Below, one piece after another: positions 39,353 to 48,636 of a stretch of DNA of 64,000 bases; position 1 is the first letter of the stretch; each line of letters starts with the position of its first letter. A program made the position numbers and the translations under genes. Below the pieces are notes generated by a model. That model was not told the origin of the DNA. It saw only the letters and a list, made by a program, of their open reading frames with translations, and did no database searches. This stretch comes from Diplonema japonicum (lineage: Eukaryota; Euglenozoa; Diplonemea; Diplonemida; Diplonemidae): NCBI GenBank assembly GCA_964019335.1, contig OZ025662.1:62001-126000 (forward strand), given 5' to 3'.

Positions 39353-41527
39353 TTAAGTCTCTGAGGACTCGACCAACTCTTCCTCTTCCGGCTGGTCGCT
39401 TTGGGGCGCTTCGGCTGCCTGTGCAGGTGCGGGCACTGGAATAGGTGTCCCCATTGTCTGGGTGTAAGGAGGAGTGGGTGTGGCAGGGTGCCTGTAGGGA
39501 GAATGTGAGGGGACACGCGGCCCACTGAAGGTCGCTTCGACAAGCTTTATTTTGCTCTGCTGAAGCTCGACTTGCTGCTGGACGTGCTTGGCACGCAGGT
39601 CCTCAAGGTGCACGTCCTTCATAATGAGGTCTGCCCTCAAGCGTTCGGACTCGTTGCCGACCCTCTTTGCTTGGTTCTCTGCTGTTGCCAAGCTATTTTT
39701 CAGATAATCGTTCTTTCTAAGGGCTTGTGTGTGCTGCACTGCCAGATGTTCAGCTTCAGTTGCTGCTTCTGCTAGCTTTCCTTGCAGCAGCCCTACCTGT
39801 GCGGTGTAGCCATCAAGCTGCTTTCTGAGATGCCCTTCCCTCTCGGTGCTCGTTGCAAGAAGCCTCTCCTGCTGGTGTATCTTGGAATCGTCCTCACGCA
39901 CCCTGACTTCCAGCTTCTGCATCTGCTCTTCCAAGAAGGCTACGTTGCGCGTCGTCAGCTGTTTGTCATACACCGCGTTCTGCACCTCTTGTTTCAGGTT
40001 GGTGATGAGTGCAGTCTTGGCGTTCACTTCCTTCGTCTTTTCCAGCAGTTTGCCATCGTACTCCGCCTGCACGGCCTCGAGGAAGGCATCGGTGTCCTGG
40101 CACTTCAACTCCAGGGTTTGTATTTCACCCCTCAGTGCCAAGATCATACTGTTGTCATTCTGTTTTTCTGTCTGCTTCTGGTTATGCAGCTTCAGCAGCC
40201 TCTCCTCAAAGTCGGCTTGCAGTTTTGCCGTTTCCGTCTCGTACTTGTGAGCAGCGGTCGCCATCTCGTGTCGCAAACCGTTGTTCTCGTCTTCGTACAA
40301 GTTGTACCTGTTTCTTGCTTCTTCTTTCTGAGCGGCAAGCTTCAGCTCCATGTCCATGGTCAGGCTCCCTATTTCTGCTTTGTAATCATTCGTTGCCTGT
40401 TGTAGCAGCAGGCTATCATTCTCCTTCTGCGCAACAAGGTCTTGTGACAGCTCTGCGTTGTGCTGTGTGAGGGTCTCTATCTCCATGTGTAGGGCATTGA
40501 TCCTTTCCTCGTACGCAGCGCGCTCCATGTCCGTTTTGGAAAGCTCGGTCCGAAGCGACGTCACCATTGACTGCAGCAAAGTGGACTGGTCGACTGCGGC
40601 GGTGTACTCTGTGGATGTGACAATCTGGTTCCGTTTGATATCCTCTGCTTCCTGTATGGCTTCTTGCGTGTGCTGCATCCTGGCCCGTAACTCGCTCTTC
40701 ACTTCTTGCAGCTCTTTTTCCAACACTGCTGTGCGCATCTCTGCCCTTTCTGTGGCACCCGAGAGCACGCCAGAGTGCTCGATTGAGTGTTCGTAGGCAG
40801 ACATCCTCAATTCAAGGGTCTCTCGTTCCTTTTTCGACTTGTTGTCTGCCTGCTCCAAGTGTACCTTCCACGAAGCTACGGTCTCGAGCCACTTGCTTCT
40901 GTCCTGTTCTCTCAGCTGTTCTAGAGTACTGATCCTTTCGTGTGCTTCTTTCAGCTTGCCGACCATGAGACTGTTAGTTTTCTGCGAGGACTCCAAACTG
41001 TTCCGTGTCATGGACAGCTTCTCGTTCGCAACGTTCAGTTCCGAGCCAAGTTCACGCATCAGCTCGTGTCCTCCAGTGGAGCGTGCGGCAGACGACACCG
41101 ACCTGGCAGTGGACTTCGTGGTCAGGGGCTGCCTCTGGTACAGTCTGGAGTTTGGGATCTGCTCAGCAGGCTTCTTCTTGCGTATCTTTGTAGATGGTGT
41201 GGAGGTGGACCTTGCTGAGGCTGCAGCGGTTGGGCGCTTGTCGCGTTGGATAACAGCCGGCGTCACCTGGGGGCCTGGGCCTGGGGGGGGCTGCGAGGGT
41301 ATCTCCATGTCCGTACCAGGTGGCTGCGGGAGGACCAAGGGCGCCAGTTCATTTGAGCTATAGACTACCACTGGGCTTGATCGGGGAGGGGACCCCTTTC
41401 GTTCTGGGCTGCATAGCCTTTCTGATACCACAGGTGGTGGTGCGTGGGGCGGCGAGACAGGTGTGTCCAGCCTGTTTATCTCATCTACTAGACCTTCACT
41501 TAGACCTTCAGCGAGCCCTTCAGCCAT
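39353..41527 (-). CDS. Coiled-coil protein, probably cytoskeletal
   Basis: 724 residues from the ATG at 41527 (MAEGLAEGLSEGLVDEINRL), 4 nt after the acceptor CACATACAG. The N-terminal 180 residues are Pro/Ser-rich with basic patches (TPSTKIRKKKPAEQ). From about residue 150 to 660 a continuous coiled coil runs (SELNVANEKLSMTRNSLESS, SELRARMQHTQEAIQEAEDI, VTSLRTELSKTDMERAAYEE). The tail is a Pro-rich segment with an acidic end (SDQPEEEELVESSET). The upstream in-frame extension is a pyrimidine tract and I exclude it. SMC/basal-body-type proteins look like this, but the sequence alone does not identify a family. Confidence 0.78.
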   Translation of the reverse strand: MAEGLAEGLSEGLVDEINRLDTPVSPPHAPPPVVSERLCSPERKGSPPRSSPVVVYSSNELAPLVLPQPPGTDMEIPSQPPPGPGPQVTPAVIQRDKRPTAAASARSTSTPSTKIRKKKPAEQIPNSRLYQRQPLTTKSTARSVSSAARSTGGHELMRELGSELNVANEKLSMTRNSLESSQKTNSLMVGKLKEAHERISTLEQLREQDRSKWLETVASWKVHLEQADNKSKKERETLELRMSAYEHSIEHSGVLSGATERAEMRTAVLEKELQEVKSELRARMQHTQEAIQEAEDIKRNQIVTSTEYTAAVDQSTLLQSMVTSLRTELSKTDMERAAYEERINALHMEIETLTQHNAELSQDLVAQKENDSLLLQQATNDYKAEIGSLTMDMELKLAAQKEEARNRYNLYEDENNGLRHEMATAAHKYETETAKLQADFEERLLKLHNQKQTEKQNDNSMILALRGEIQTLELKCQDTDAFLEAVQAEYDGKLLEKTKEVNAKTALITNLKQEVQNAVYDKQLTTRNVAFLEEQMQKLEVRVREDDSKIHQQERLLATSTEREGHLRKQLDGYTAQVGLLQGKLAEAATEAEHLAVQHTQALRKNDYLKNSLATAENQAKRVGNESERLRADLIMKDVHLEDLRAKHVQQQVELQQSKIKLVEATFSGPRVPSHSPYRHPATPTPPYTQTMGTPIPVPAPAQAAEAPQSDQPEEEELVESSET

Positions 41528-42619
41528 GTGCCTGTATGTGAGTGGCGTGGAAGGAGAAAATAAAACAATACAAAGACGGGCTGATGGCACCCGAGGATTA
41601 GCGGTGAACCTAAGAAAATAAGAAAAAAACAATAAAAAAAAGCTCAACAAAAGTCAGGTAAGGGCGAGGAACATAAAAAAGAAAAGGAGAAGAAAAGAAA
41701 GTGGCACTATAGGCAAGTTATTCTTTGTTTGTGCGGTATGTTACATGTTTACTCTAATAAAGAGATATATTTTGTAACACATAGCTGCCGCCATTCCTAC
41801 AATAACAAGTGTTTCTGCGCATCTTGAAAGGGAAAAGAAGAAGAAGGAAAAAGAATGGAAAGAATAACGAAAAAAGAAGGCATTTCTGCAGTGCAGGGCA
41901 CGAAACAAGTTATCCTGCAAACCGGAAGAAGAAGAAAAGGGAAGAAATAATACACGGGGGAAAAGGTGACAAAAAAAGGGGGGGGGGGGGTGCAAATACC
42001 TCCAATCTCATTTTTTTTCTAGAGACTTCCCCGCAAGCCCCCTTAGCTAAGACCGGATATCAATTTGCTCTACTGTTCTCTGCTATTTTGAGTCGGTGTC
42101 TGCCAATTTTTTTTTTCCTCTTTCCTACTAGCGTCCGTGTGAGGTCTTATGAGGAAAGAAAAAAAAAAGAAAGGTAGGGGGGATTGTCGTTAGTTCCTGA
42201 TTTCTGGCGTCTTTTTGCTTGTCACTGACTTTTTTTTTTTTGTTTTTTTGTAACAACAAAAAGAATTCGAGTAGAAACCAGGGGGACAGCAGCACGACGG
42301 AATGAGACAGGGGAGGGAAAAAAATAAGGAAGAAAGAAAAAAGTGATGGTCTCACTTTTTTTTTTTTTTAAAAAATTATTCCCCCTTACCCTGCCTTCTG
42401 TGGTGTCTTCACTAACGACGACGAATAAGCTGCATATTGGGAGAAAGGTTAGAACGAAAGGAAGAAGAAGGGAGGAAAGGGGTAACTAAGGGGATGCTGC
42501 AACCTGCAATGATGTTTTGACTGCAGAATGCCGTTGACGGGTTATCATTGCGATTGCGCTACTCCCAACCCTACCTATATTTATACAAAACCTTCTTAAG
42601 GAGTGCTTCGGCCAACAGA
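41528..42619. other. Spacer with a possible small spliced membrane-protein gene
   Basis: On the minus strand at 41745-42035, ATGAGATTGGAG is followed by GTATTT, a long pyrimidine tract and TTTGCAG, then GATAACTTGTTTCGTGCC. Further on, behind another pyrimidine tract and CAAG, lies a frame ending in ETLVIVGMAAAMCYKIYLFI, which looks like a membrane helix. This could be a three-exon gene for a tiny (mitochondrial-type) membrane protein, but the exon phases do not close cleanly. The rest (42036-42619) is homopolymer-rich with no gene seen. Confidence 0.3.
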
Positions 42620-44230
42620 CTACGAGAGTGGCTTGAGCCTTCTGTACTCCCTCAGTCGCATTACCGCATAGGATAGGTAACAGAAACCTTCGATGTCTGA
42701 GGCAGCAGCCTGAATGAGAGACCAGAGACACCAGTGGAGGTGCGCAGCAAGTATCATGACCTGGCATTCTTGGTAGAACTGCTGAACTGTCACTGCACTG
42801 GGCACACTGCCTGTTTTGGTTGTGAGGTACGATGTGATGAAGTCAGTCTGCAAGCCAGGGGAGAGGAGGAGCTGTGGATGGCACCTGTAGCCAGGGTACT
42901 CCGGGAAGAAGTTGTCAAGATATGTCTCGCAGAAAAAGTTTGCAATGTCAAAAGCTTCATAGTCGTACCGCGAGTACTCGAAGTCGATTAGCGTGATGGC
43001 AGGCGTCGAAGAATGCAGGTTGTCTGTCAAGATATTCCCCTCCTGTACATCGCAGTGACAGAAGCTCACACCAGATACGGTGAACTTCTTCACTTCCCCT
43101 TCTAAGTAAGAGATCTCCCCCTCTAGTGCAGCCAGATCGTCCATCTGCGCCAGAAGATCCTTCTTAAGTACCGGCGTTGTCCCGGGTACGTCCTGTGTCT
43201 CATGGGTGAAGCTCACCTTCATCGCAGATTTCAGATAACCCCGTAGGATCTTGAATAAACCAGGCTCGCAAGGAATGCCGGGAATGCTCATGTTGTGGAA
43301 GTCAGCAATCTTCTTGCTCACCTCTGACAGGACCTGCGGCTTGTTAAGGTGGTAGAAGCGCAGTGCCAGGCCATTTGAGAACTCTTCTATCCTGCCGCCG
43401 TCGAAGCTTCCGAACAGCTTGGGTCCCACATTGATCTCGGACAGTGCGCGCACAACTACGGACTCGATGTCCCTGTCTACGAGATCCCCGGATCCCAATA
43501 TTCTAACCACCACCTTGCGGCATTGCCCTTCGGGGACCTCTACAGCTTCAACGGTGTATAACTTATTAGACAAGCCACCCGTGAGGACGCTGATGGCTAG
43601 ATCTTTCCCTTTCCACCCGGGCACCATACTGTGGCACGAGTCGGTGATCAAGCCATTGAGATTCACACATTCTTCATTGGCACAGGGCGCGGTGCCTGCA
43701 CACAGTGCACACCGACTCTTAGCCTTTAGGATCGCAACCACCGAATTGACTTTGTTCGACATTCTGACCAATTCGCTGTCGTCTTCAAAGAAAGCCCTTT
43801 TGAACAAGACAGGCAGCTCGTCTCCTCGGTACCCGTGAGATTGACGGCTGCTCATGTTTTTAACGTATTTTTTGTAGATTTTCACAAGTGCGATATGATT
43901 GAGTTCGACCCACTTCTGAAGGGCGGTCAAGTCCTTTTGCAGCATCTCTGTTTCGTCCAATGTTGCGACCCTGGTCATGCCACTCAACCTATCTTGTAGC
44001 TTATTCAGCCGCTTGCAGTAGAACCTGTCTATCTTTTCTATCTCTGCTTCGAGCTCCTTCCAAAACACATCATTGGAGTCAGCAGCCTTAGTGCCCTCAC
44101 CCTCAACGTTGTTGACGCAGAGCTTCAGAGTGCGCTTCAAATTGCTGTACGCCAGAACACCTTTTTCGAGCTCGGCATCCGTGAGCCCGAAGTCTTTTGT
44201 TTCTGCAATCAGCCTTTCCCCGAATTTCAT
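42620..44230 (-). CDS. SPX-choline/ethanolamine kinase fusion
   Basis: 536 residues. Residues 1-160 form an SPX domain: MKFGERLIAE, YCKRLNKLQDRLSG and the signature helix LNHIALVKIYKKYVKNM with a Lys cluster (K117, K120, K121, K124) expected to bind inositol pyrophosphates or polyphosphate. A Cys-rich linker follows (CALCAGTAPCANEEC, 174-188). Residues 210-536 are a choline/ethanolamine kinase: LTGGLSNKLYTVE (nucleotide loop), CHCDVQEGNIL (catalytic Asp394, Asn399; His392), LIDFEYSRYDYEAFDIANFF (Asp416) and a C-terminal helical lobe (AHLHWCLWSLIQAA). It catalyses the first step of the Kennedy phospholipid pathway. The N-terminal SPX suggests phosphate-responsive control. The start follows CATTACAG. 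Confidence 0.9.
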   Translation of the reverse strand: MKFGERLIAETKDFGLTDAELEKGVLAYSNLKRTLKLCVNNVEGEGTKAADSNDVFWKELEAEIEKIDRFYCKRLNKLQDRLSGMTRVATLDETEMLQKDLTALQKWVELNHIALVKIYKKYVKNMSSRQSHGYRGDELPVLFKRAFFEDDSELVRMSNKVNSVVAILKAKSRCALCAGTAPCANEECVNLNGLITDSCHSMVPGWKGKDLAISVLTGGLSNKLYTVEAVEVPEGQCRKVVVRILGSGDLVDRDIESVVVRALSEINVGPKLFGSFDGGRIEEFSNGLALRFYHLNKPQVLSEVSKKIADFHNMSIPGIPCEPGLFKILRGYLKSAMKVSFTHETQDVPGTTPVLKKDLLAQMDDLAALEGEISYLEGEVKKFTVSGVSFCHCDVQEGNILTDNLHSSTPAITLIDFEYSRYDYEAFDIANFFCETYLDNFFPEYPGYRCHPQLLLSPGLQTDFITSYLTTKTGSVPSAVTVQQFYQECQVMILAAHLHWCLWSLIQAAASDIEGFCYLSYAVMRLREYRRLKPLS

Positions 44231-44345
44231 GTTTTGTATATTTTTAAAGTGCGGTTTTCCTGTAATGAAAGTGGCATCGGAAAAAGAAAAAGAGAAGCGG
44301 AAAATAAAATCGAAACGCTCTAGTACAATATGTTAAGAAACACAT

Positions 44346-44646
44346 CTACGCAAAGATCATAGCAGCCAATCCAAACCCCACACCGAAGCCAACCACAGCA
44401 AACACCACCGTAGCTGCTATCAGGTACCGTTTACTGACCTGCCTAGGCGGCTCCTCCTTTTGCAGTAAAATGTGTGTTTCGAGAGGAGGTTCACGGGTTT
44501 CTGCTTTTGCCTGTTAAGGGAGGGGGGATACTGTGGATTGAAATATGGACTGACAAGATTGGCCGAACAGCTTAACTCAAAAAGCTCCTCCTGGGCAGAA
44601 AATGGTCCGGCCTGACAAAAAACCACCTTTCATTTGCAGTACTCAT
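44346..44646 (-). CDS. Small tail-anchored protein, 5' exon uncertain
   Basis: The last exon, 44346-44510, is clear. After the pyrimidine-rich acceptor CCTCCCTTAACAG it encodes AKAETREPPLETHILLQKEE, a basic turn and then a C-terminal glycine-containing helix (YLIAATVVFAVVGFGVGFGL) ending MIFA. There is no ATG in this exon, so at least one upstream exon is needed. An ATG at 44646 (MSTANERWFF) can be joined in phase with donors beginning GTCAG (single intron of about 120 nt, or two smaller introns), but no GTATG donor is present. Tail-anchored proteins of this size insert post-translationally into ER or mitochondrial outer membranes. Confidence 0.5.
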
Positions 44647-44921
44647 AATATTACGAATGAGGTGAATAAAGGATCGACGGCAGACGTAATTAAAATATCT
44701 TGATAGCCAAGGTCTACCGCCCACCAGTCCGTTTCGAATGCAAATATGAAGTGACGTGAAACCTAGGACAATAATGCTCTTCCATTTTCAGGCTGTCGGG
44801 CAGGAAGAGGATCAGTAGAATTACTACCGTATTGCAAACACCGGGCTAGTGAAAAGGTGCAAGACTTACTATTGTCCGAGTTTTTCGTCCAAGGAATGTC
44901 GGCCGGGAGTTCGGACATGTG

Positions 44922-45414
44922 TCATGTAAGACGCACGTTTTTAACTTTACAATAAAGTTGGGATACCTTTAATCTATCTTCTAATGTTACAATCCGGCGA
45001 TGAAGCAGCTTATTTTCATCGAGAACGGAAGCCCGCTGGTGCGAAAGCTGCTCAATCTGTTGAGTGTTGACCTTGACTTACTTTTGCTCATACTTCAAAA
45101 TTCTTCTCTTCCAACGCCTCGCTTAGTTCGTTTATTTTACTGTTGAGAATCTCGGGCGCGACGGTTAGTTCTTGAGGCTTGGTGCTCGATACAGCCTCGT
45201 CTTGCACATTCTGCGGTGGATAGGGTGACGGAGTTTGTATTTGTGTTTGATCTTCTCCATCACCACTCATGACCGGTACAGCTGGCGGCGATGCGATGTC
45301 TCGTCTAGTACTGATACTCCTTTTGGCACTGTTTGTTCCATAGGTGCCGGATGGTGACGTGGTGTCGGAGTCGTACACCGCATCCCACATGGCCTGAGGG
45401 GATCCTGCCAGCAT
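44922..45414 (-). CDS. Coiled-coil protein, one 37-nt intron
   Basis: 151 residues: exon 45094-45414, intron 45057-45093 (GTATGA to CAACAG, 37 nt), exon 44922-45056. The join ELSEALEEKNFE to IEQLSHQRASVLDENKLLHR continues one heptad pattern, which is good evidence for the intron. The first 90 residues are Ser/Thr/Pro-rich and disordered. The end is slightly uncertain because a second GTATCC donor lies just after RIVTLEDRLK; I use the simple read-through to the stop at 44922. It is the last minus-strand gene, 110 nt from the first retrotransposon remnant. Confidence 0.65.
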
Positions 45415-45523
45415 AATGAACTGCCTACAAACCCTGAAGAAGCTAGAACAGTGAGAATAAAGCAGACGAATAAATACTGTAAAAAGGTGCCTGGACTGCA
45501 CTATGAAGAATTTTTTTTTCCCT

Positions 45524-45586
45524 TTTCTCAGGTGTTGCTCTCCATGGCGGCCCTGCAATGGTATTTTGGAAAAAAAAAAAAAAAAG
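45524..45586 (+). repeat. 3'-end fragment of a family-2 element with poly(A)
   Basis: The stretch (T9, CCCTTTTCTCAG, GTGTTGCTCTCCATGGCGGC and on to an A15 run) is almost identical to 58687-58755, the tail of element C. It is therefore best read as a severely 5'-truncated family-2 insertion directly preceding element A. It contains a good 3' splice-acceptor sequence on the plus strand. Confidence 0.7.
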
Positions 45587-46982
45587 CCCTGGAAGCTGGG
45601 GTGACCGCAAAGGCAGCACATCATCACCACATCACCATCCCTCATCTTTCCCTCTCCACACACAATTCCTCCCCAAACAAGCACTCACAAACTCTCGTCT
45701 CTGGTGACGAAGTATTACCCAGTATCCAAAGGCCTGGACCTAGGGGTGACCACACAGGCAATCTTCACTTTCGCAGAAATCCCGCAGCCAGCGGTCCGCA
45801 CGGAAAACACTTACTGAGCTGCGGGGACATAGAAGCGAACCCCGGTCCAACCACCGAAAAGACAACAAGAGTTGAACACTCTCTCCCTCCCGTCCCCTCT
45901 ACTTCCTCTCTCTCACAGGCACACTCCAACACAACACCACCACCCAACAACATCAACGTACTGTCTCTCAATATCAGATCCCTAACGGTGAGCACCACAG
46001 CGCAGCTGCTGAAGGGCATTGAGACACACAACATCGACGTGCTCCTACTCCAAGAGACTTTCCTGAGGCCGTCAAAAGATATAACCGGAGTCTTCACTGG
46101 GTTCAAGGCATACCGCAGAGACCGAACACGACCGGTGAAAAGAGGAAAGCAAATCAGCGGAGGGGGTCTCGTCACACTGGTCAGAGAATCGATACCGTCG
46201 AAACAGATCGAAGTACCTCAGAAACCCAGCGACGTGACGGAAAGACTCGACGTAGAGATCTCGCTGCCCAACCGGAAGCCGTACAGACTCGTCAACCTGT
46301 ACCTGCCTCCGACAACGGGTAGAGACGGCGACGACAGGCCACCCCCCGAGAAATATTTCCGCCCGGCAGAGCTGCCTCATGACAGTCACACCATCATCGC
46401 CGGTGACATGAACGCCCACCACACGATGTGGGACAAAAGGGGCACACCGAACAAGCTGGGAGAAATACTGCACAGCTGGATGCTGCGATGGGGCTACAGC
46501 ACATGGAACAAGAGCAGCGAAGCCACGATCCTGAACCCGTCAGGAAACCCAACCTCTCCGGACATGGTAATGAGCGGCGCAGAGTTCGACAAATCTTCTT
46601 GGAGGACGTTGCCAGCAATGGGCTCAGACCACGTTCCAATGTTCTTCAGTCTGAGAGGGGGAGTCAGCCAACCGACCAGAAGAGTACTCTACTCTTGGGG
46701 GAGGGAGGCAAGGAGCGCGTACAGGGAGACGATGGAAGAAAAGTGCAGCAGGCTGCTCAGGGCCAGAGACCCGATAAGGCTAAACGCTGAGTTTCGCATG
46801 CTTCTTCTATCGGCAACCGAATCGTGCGTCCCCAGGAAAGGACAGAAGAAAGGGAAGGTTTGGTGGAACGACGAGATTGACGCACTCGCAAGGCGACGAA
46901 GCACACTGAAGGCGAAGCTGTTGTCCGAGGATCACGACGGGAACGACGAAGACCTGGCACGTCTAGCGGCGATGGAGGCAGT
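45587..46982 (+). pseudogene. Truncated ORF2 of copy A (2A motif plus endonuclease)
   Basis: An open frame covers the 2A-like CGDIEANPGP (core 45823-45849) and a complete APE-type endonuclease (LNIRSL, LLLQETFL, GGGLVTLVRE, IIAGDMNAHH, GSDHVP). It breaks off after RLAAMEA, where an A-tract yields polylysine. Differences from copy B are few (e.g. Pro versus Ile after KQIEV, His versus Tyr in PHDS), so truncation is recent. Reverse transcriptase and RNase H are absent. Confidence 0.85.
45823..45849 (+). other. 2A-like motif, copy A
   Basis: Codes GDIEANPGP, which fits the ribosome-skipping consensus D-(V/I)-E-x-N-P-G-P exactly. It lies just before the endonuclease, the same position as in trypanosome ingi/L1Tc elements. 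Confidence 0.85.
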
Positions 46983-47415
46983 GAAAAAAAAAAAAAAAAA
47001 AAAAAAAAAAGGAACAGAAAAAAGTGAACCAAAAAGTACTAGTGAACCCTCTCCCCCTCCCCCTGTGTTTCCCACTATTACCCTGTCGTGCACCCCAACT
47101 TCTGTCTTCACCTTTCCCTGCCCCTTCACACACATCCCCCCGTATCATTTTCCTTTGTTTTGAATTTTCTACCTATGGTGCTGTTTGTTCTCTTCTTGGG
47201 CGAAAGGCTCATGATACCTTCACTTTGATTTTTGATTTCTCAAGCTCTGCTTTTCAACTCAGCTTTGTTGATTTTTTCTTCCTTTCCCCATTTTCCTTTT
47301 ATCCTTTTCAAACCTTCTCTGATGCTCCCGACCCGGCAGTGGAACAGATATTATTATTATTATTATTTAAAAAAAGGTAGGGAAGGCTTAAAAAAAAAAA
47401 AAAAAAAAAAAAAAA

Positions 47416-48636
47416 ATGTCAAGTGACAAAATGACGAAGCCGAGCAAGGCGGGCGCCTCCAAGGGGCCCCTACCGGACGGGAGCGAGCCCGACCAAGACC
47501 CGCCGCAGCTAGTGCTGCAAACCACCGAGGTGGTGATCAGAAAGACCCCCCCCGAGACGACCCCCAAGACGAAGCCCACCCGGAAGCACTACGACGCAGT
47601 CGTAGCCCCGCTTGCCCCCAAGCCCACGTGGGCGGCCTTCATTGCGCAGGCTGGACTGGGGAAGTCGATGAGGTTCGACGGTGTCCTAGGCACCATCGTA
47701 ACCACAGGGACTCCCCCTCTTCAGTCCTACTCAGTGAGGGACGGAGACACTACCCATAAGGTGGTGTTCGAGGAGCAGAAGGGATCCTTTAAAAGGAAAC
47801 TACCGGGTGGGTCTCGTAGAGGGACCAAAATAGACTTCCGCAGGGAGTTCGGGGGGGCGAGCTGGTCGCAGGTGTGGGAGCTGGCCGACGAGAAGGAGGG
47901 GAGGAAGAAGAAGGCGAGAGAGGAGAAGGGGGCCAAAGCCGCAAAAAGGAAGGCCGAGGCCAGGGAAAGAGAGGAGAAGCTGGAGGCGAGGATCCAGGCG
48001 CTGGAGAGCGCCGAGAAGGAAGAGGGAGGCGGGATGGAGGACGACTGGGGCTGGAGGGAAGCCATGGACAGGCGGATTGCCGAGTTAGAGCAGGCGAGGG
48101 AACAGGCCGGGCTGTGGGAGAAGGCGTGCGAGAGGAAGGTGGAAGAGGTGGAGATGAGAGGGGTGCGTACGGACGAGAGGACTGAGGAGCTGAACAGGAG
48201 GGTGGGCCTGGTGGAGGGCGAGCTTGGTGGCCTGAGGGGGGAGATTTCTTCCTTGAAGGCGTCATCGGAGAGGACGGAGCGGTCGGTGGAGGAGCTGAAG
48301 CAAGGGATGAACAGATTACTCATCCACTTGACTACAGGAGCCCCCCCACCAGGAACCTCCGAGGAGGCAGACGGGTCCCCAGAACAGAGGGGACACGTGC
48401 CGTCCACCGATGGCGCTGACGAGGGGACTGACACCCCAGACTGCCCCAGGCACGCTGCGACACCGGAGAGAAAGGGTACCGTAGCACCTTTATGCTACGA
48501 CACCCCCCCACCAGCCGAAAGGCTCGTAGGAGTTGCCACAACAAGGCAGACAACCCTACACACCACCCCCTCGCAGACAACGCCCCTGCACAAGGTGAAC
48601 CCTCCCGTAAAAAGGAAGGTTGAAGGCCAGTACTAA
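47416..48636 (+). CDS. Copy B ORF1, coiled-coil nucleic-acid chaperone-like protein
   Basis: 406 residues. The ATG directly abuts the preceding A25 tract. Residues 1-150 are basic and Pro-rich with SFKRKLPGGSRRGTKIDFRR. Residues about 160-300 form a coiled coil (KARE REEKLEARIQALESAEKE type repeats and ERTERSVEELKQGMNRLLIH). The C-terminus is disordered, ending NPPVKRKVEGQY. No CCHC or RRM is seen. By analogy to other I-clade ORF1 proteins it should trimerise or oligomerise and bind element RNA. Its stop (48634-48636) overlaps the ORF2 open frame by 26 nt. Confidence 0.8.
   Translation: MSSDKMTKPSKAGASKGPLPDGSEPDQDPPQLVLQTTEVVIRKTPPETTPKTKPTRKHYDAVVAPLAPKPTWAAFIAQAGLGKSMRFDGVLGTIVTTGTPPLQSYSVRDGDTTHKVVFEEQKGSFKRKLPGGSRRGTKIDFRREFGGASWSQVWELADEKEGRKKKAREEKGAKAAKRKAEAREREEKLEARIQALESAEKEEGGGMEDDWGWREAMDRRIAELEQAREQAGLWEKACERKVEEVEMRGVRTDERTEELNRRVGLVEGELGGLRGEISSLKASSERTERSVEELKQGMNRLLIHLTTGAPPPGTSEEADGSPEQRGHVPSTDGADEGTDTPDCPRHAATPERKGTVAPLCYDTPPPAERLVGVATTRQTTLHTTPSQTTPLHKVNPPVKRKVEGQY

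Larger units (their letters stand above)
45587..47390 (+). mobile_element. Non-LTR retrotransposon copy A (family 1), deleted
   Basis: The left part is nearly identical to copy B from 48769 onward. It lacks ORF1 (5' truncated) and has lost everything from the endonuclease C-terminal region to the end of ORF2: the junction at about 46980 jumps into the A-tract that in copy B follows ORF2. After the A28 tract both copies share about 160 nt (GGAACAGAAAAAAGTGAACC onward), then diverge, and both end in a run of ATT repeats plus A residues. Only a 2A-endonuclease polypeptide could be made. Confidence 0.85.

Noticed and set aside
45088-45684. 198-codon minus-strand frame spanning into the retrotransposon
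   Set aside because: Only the part from the ATG at 45414 is the host gene. The extension is antisense to the family-2 tail and the copy A 5' end.
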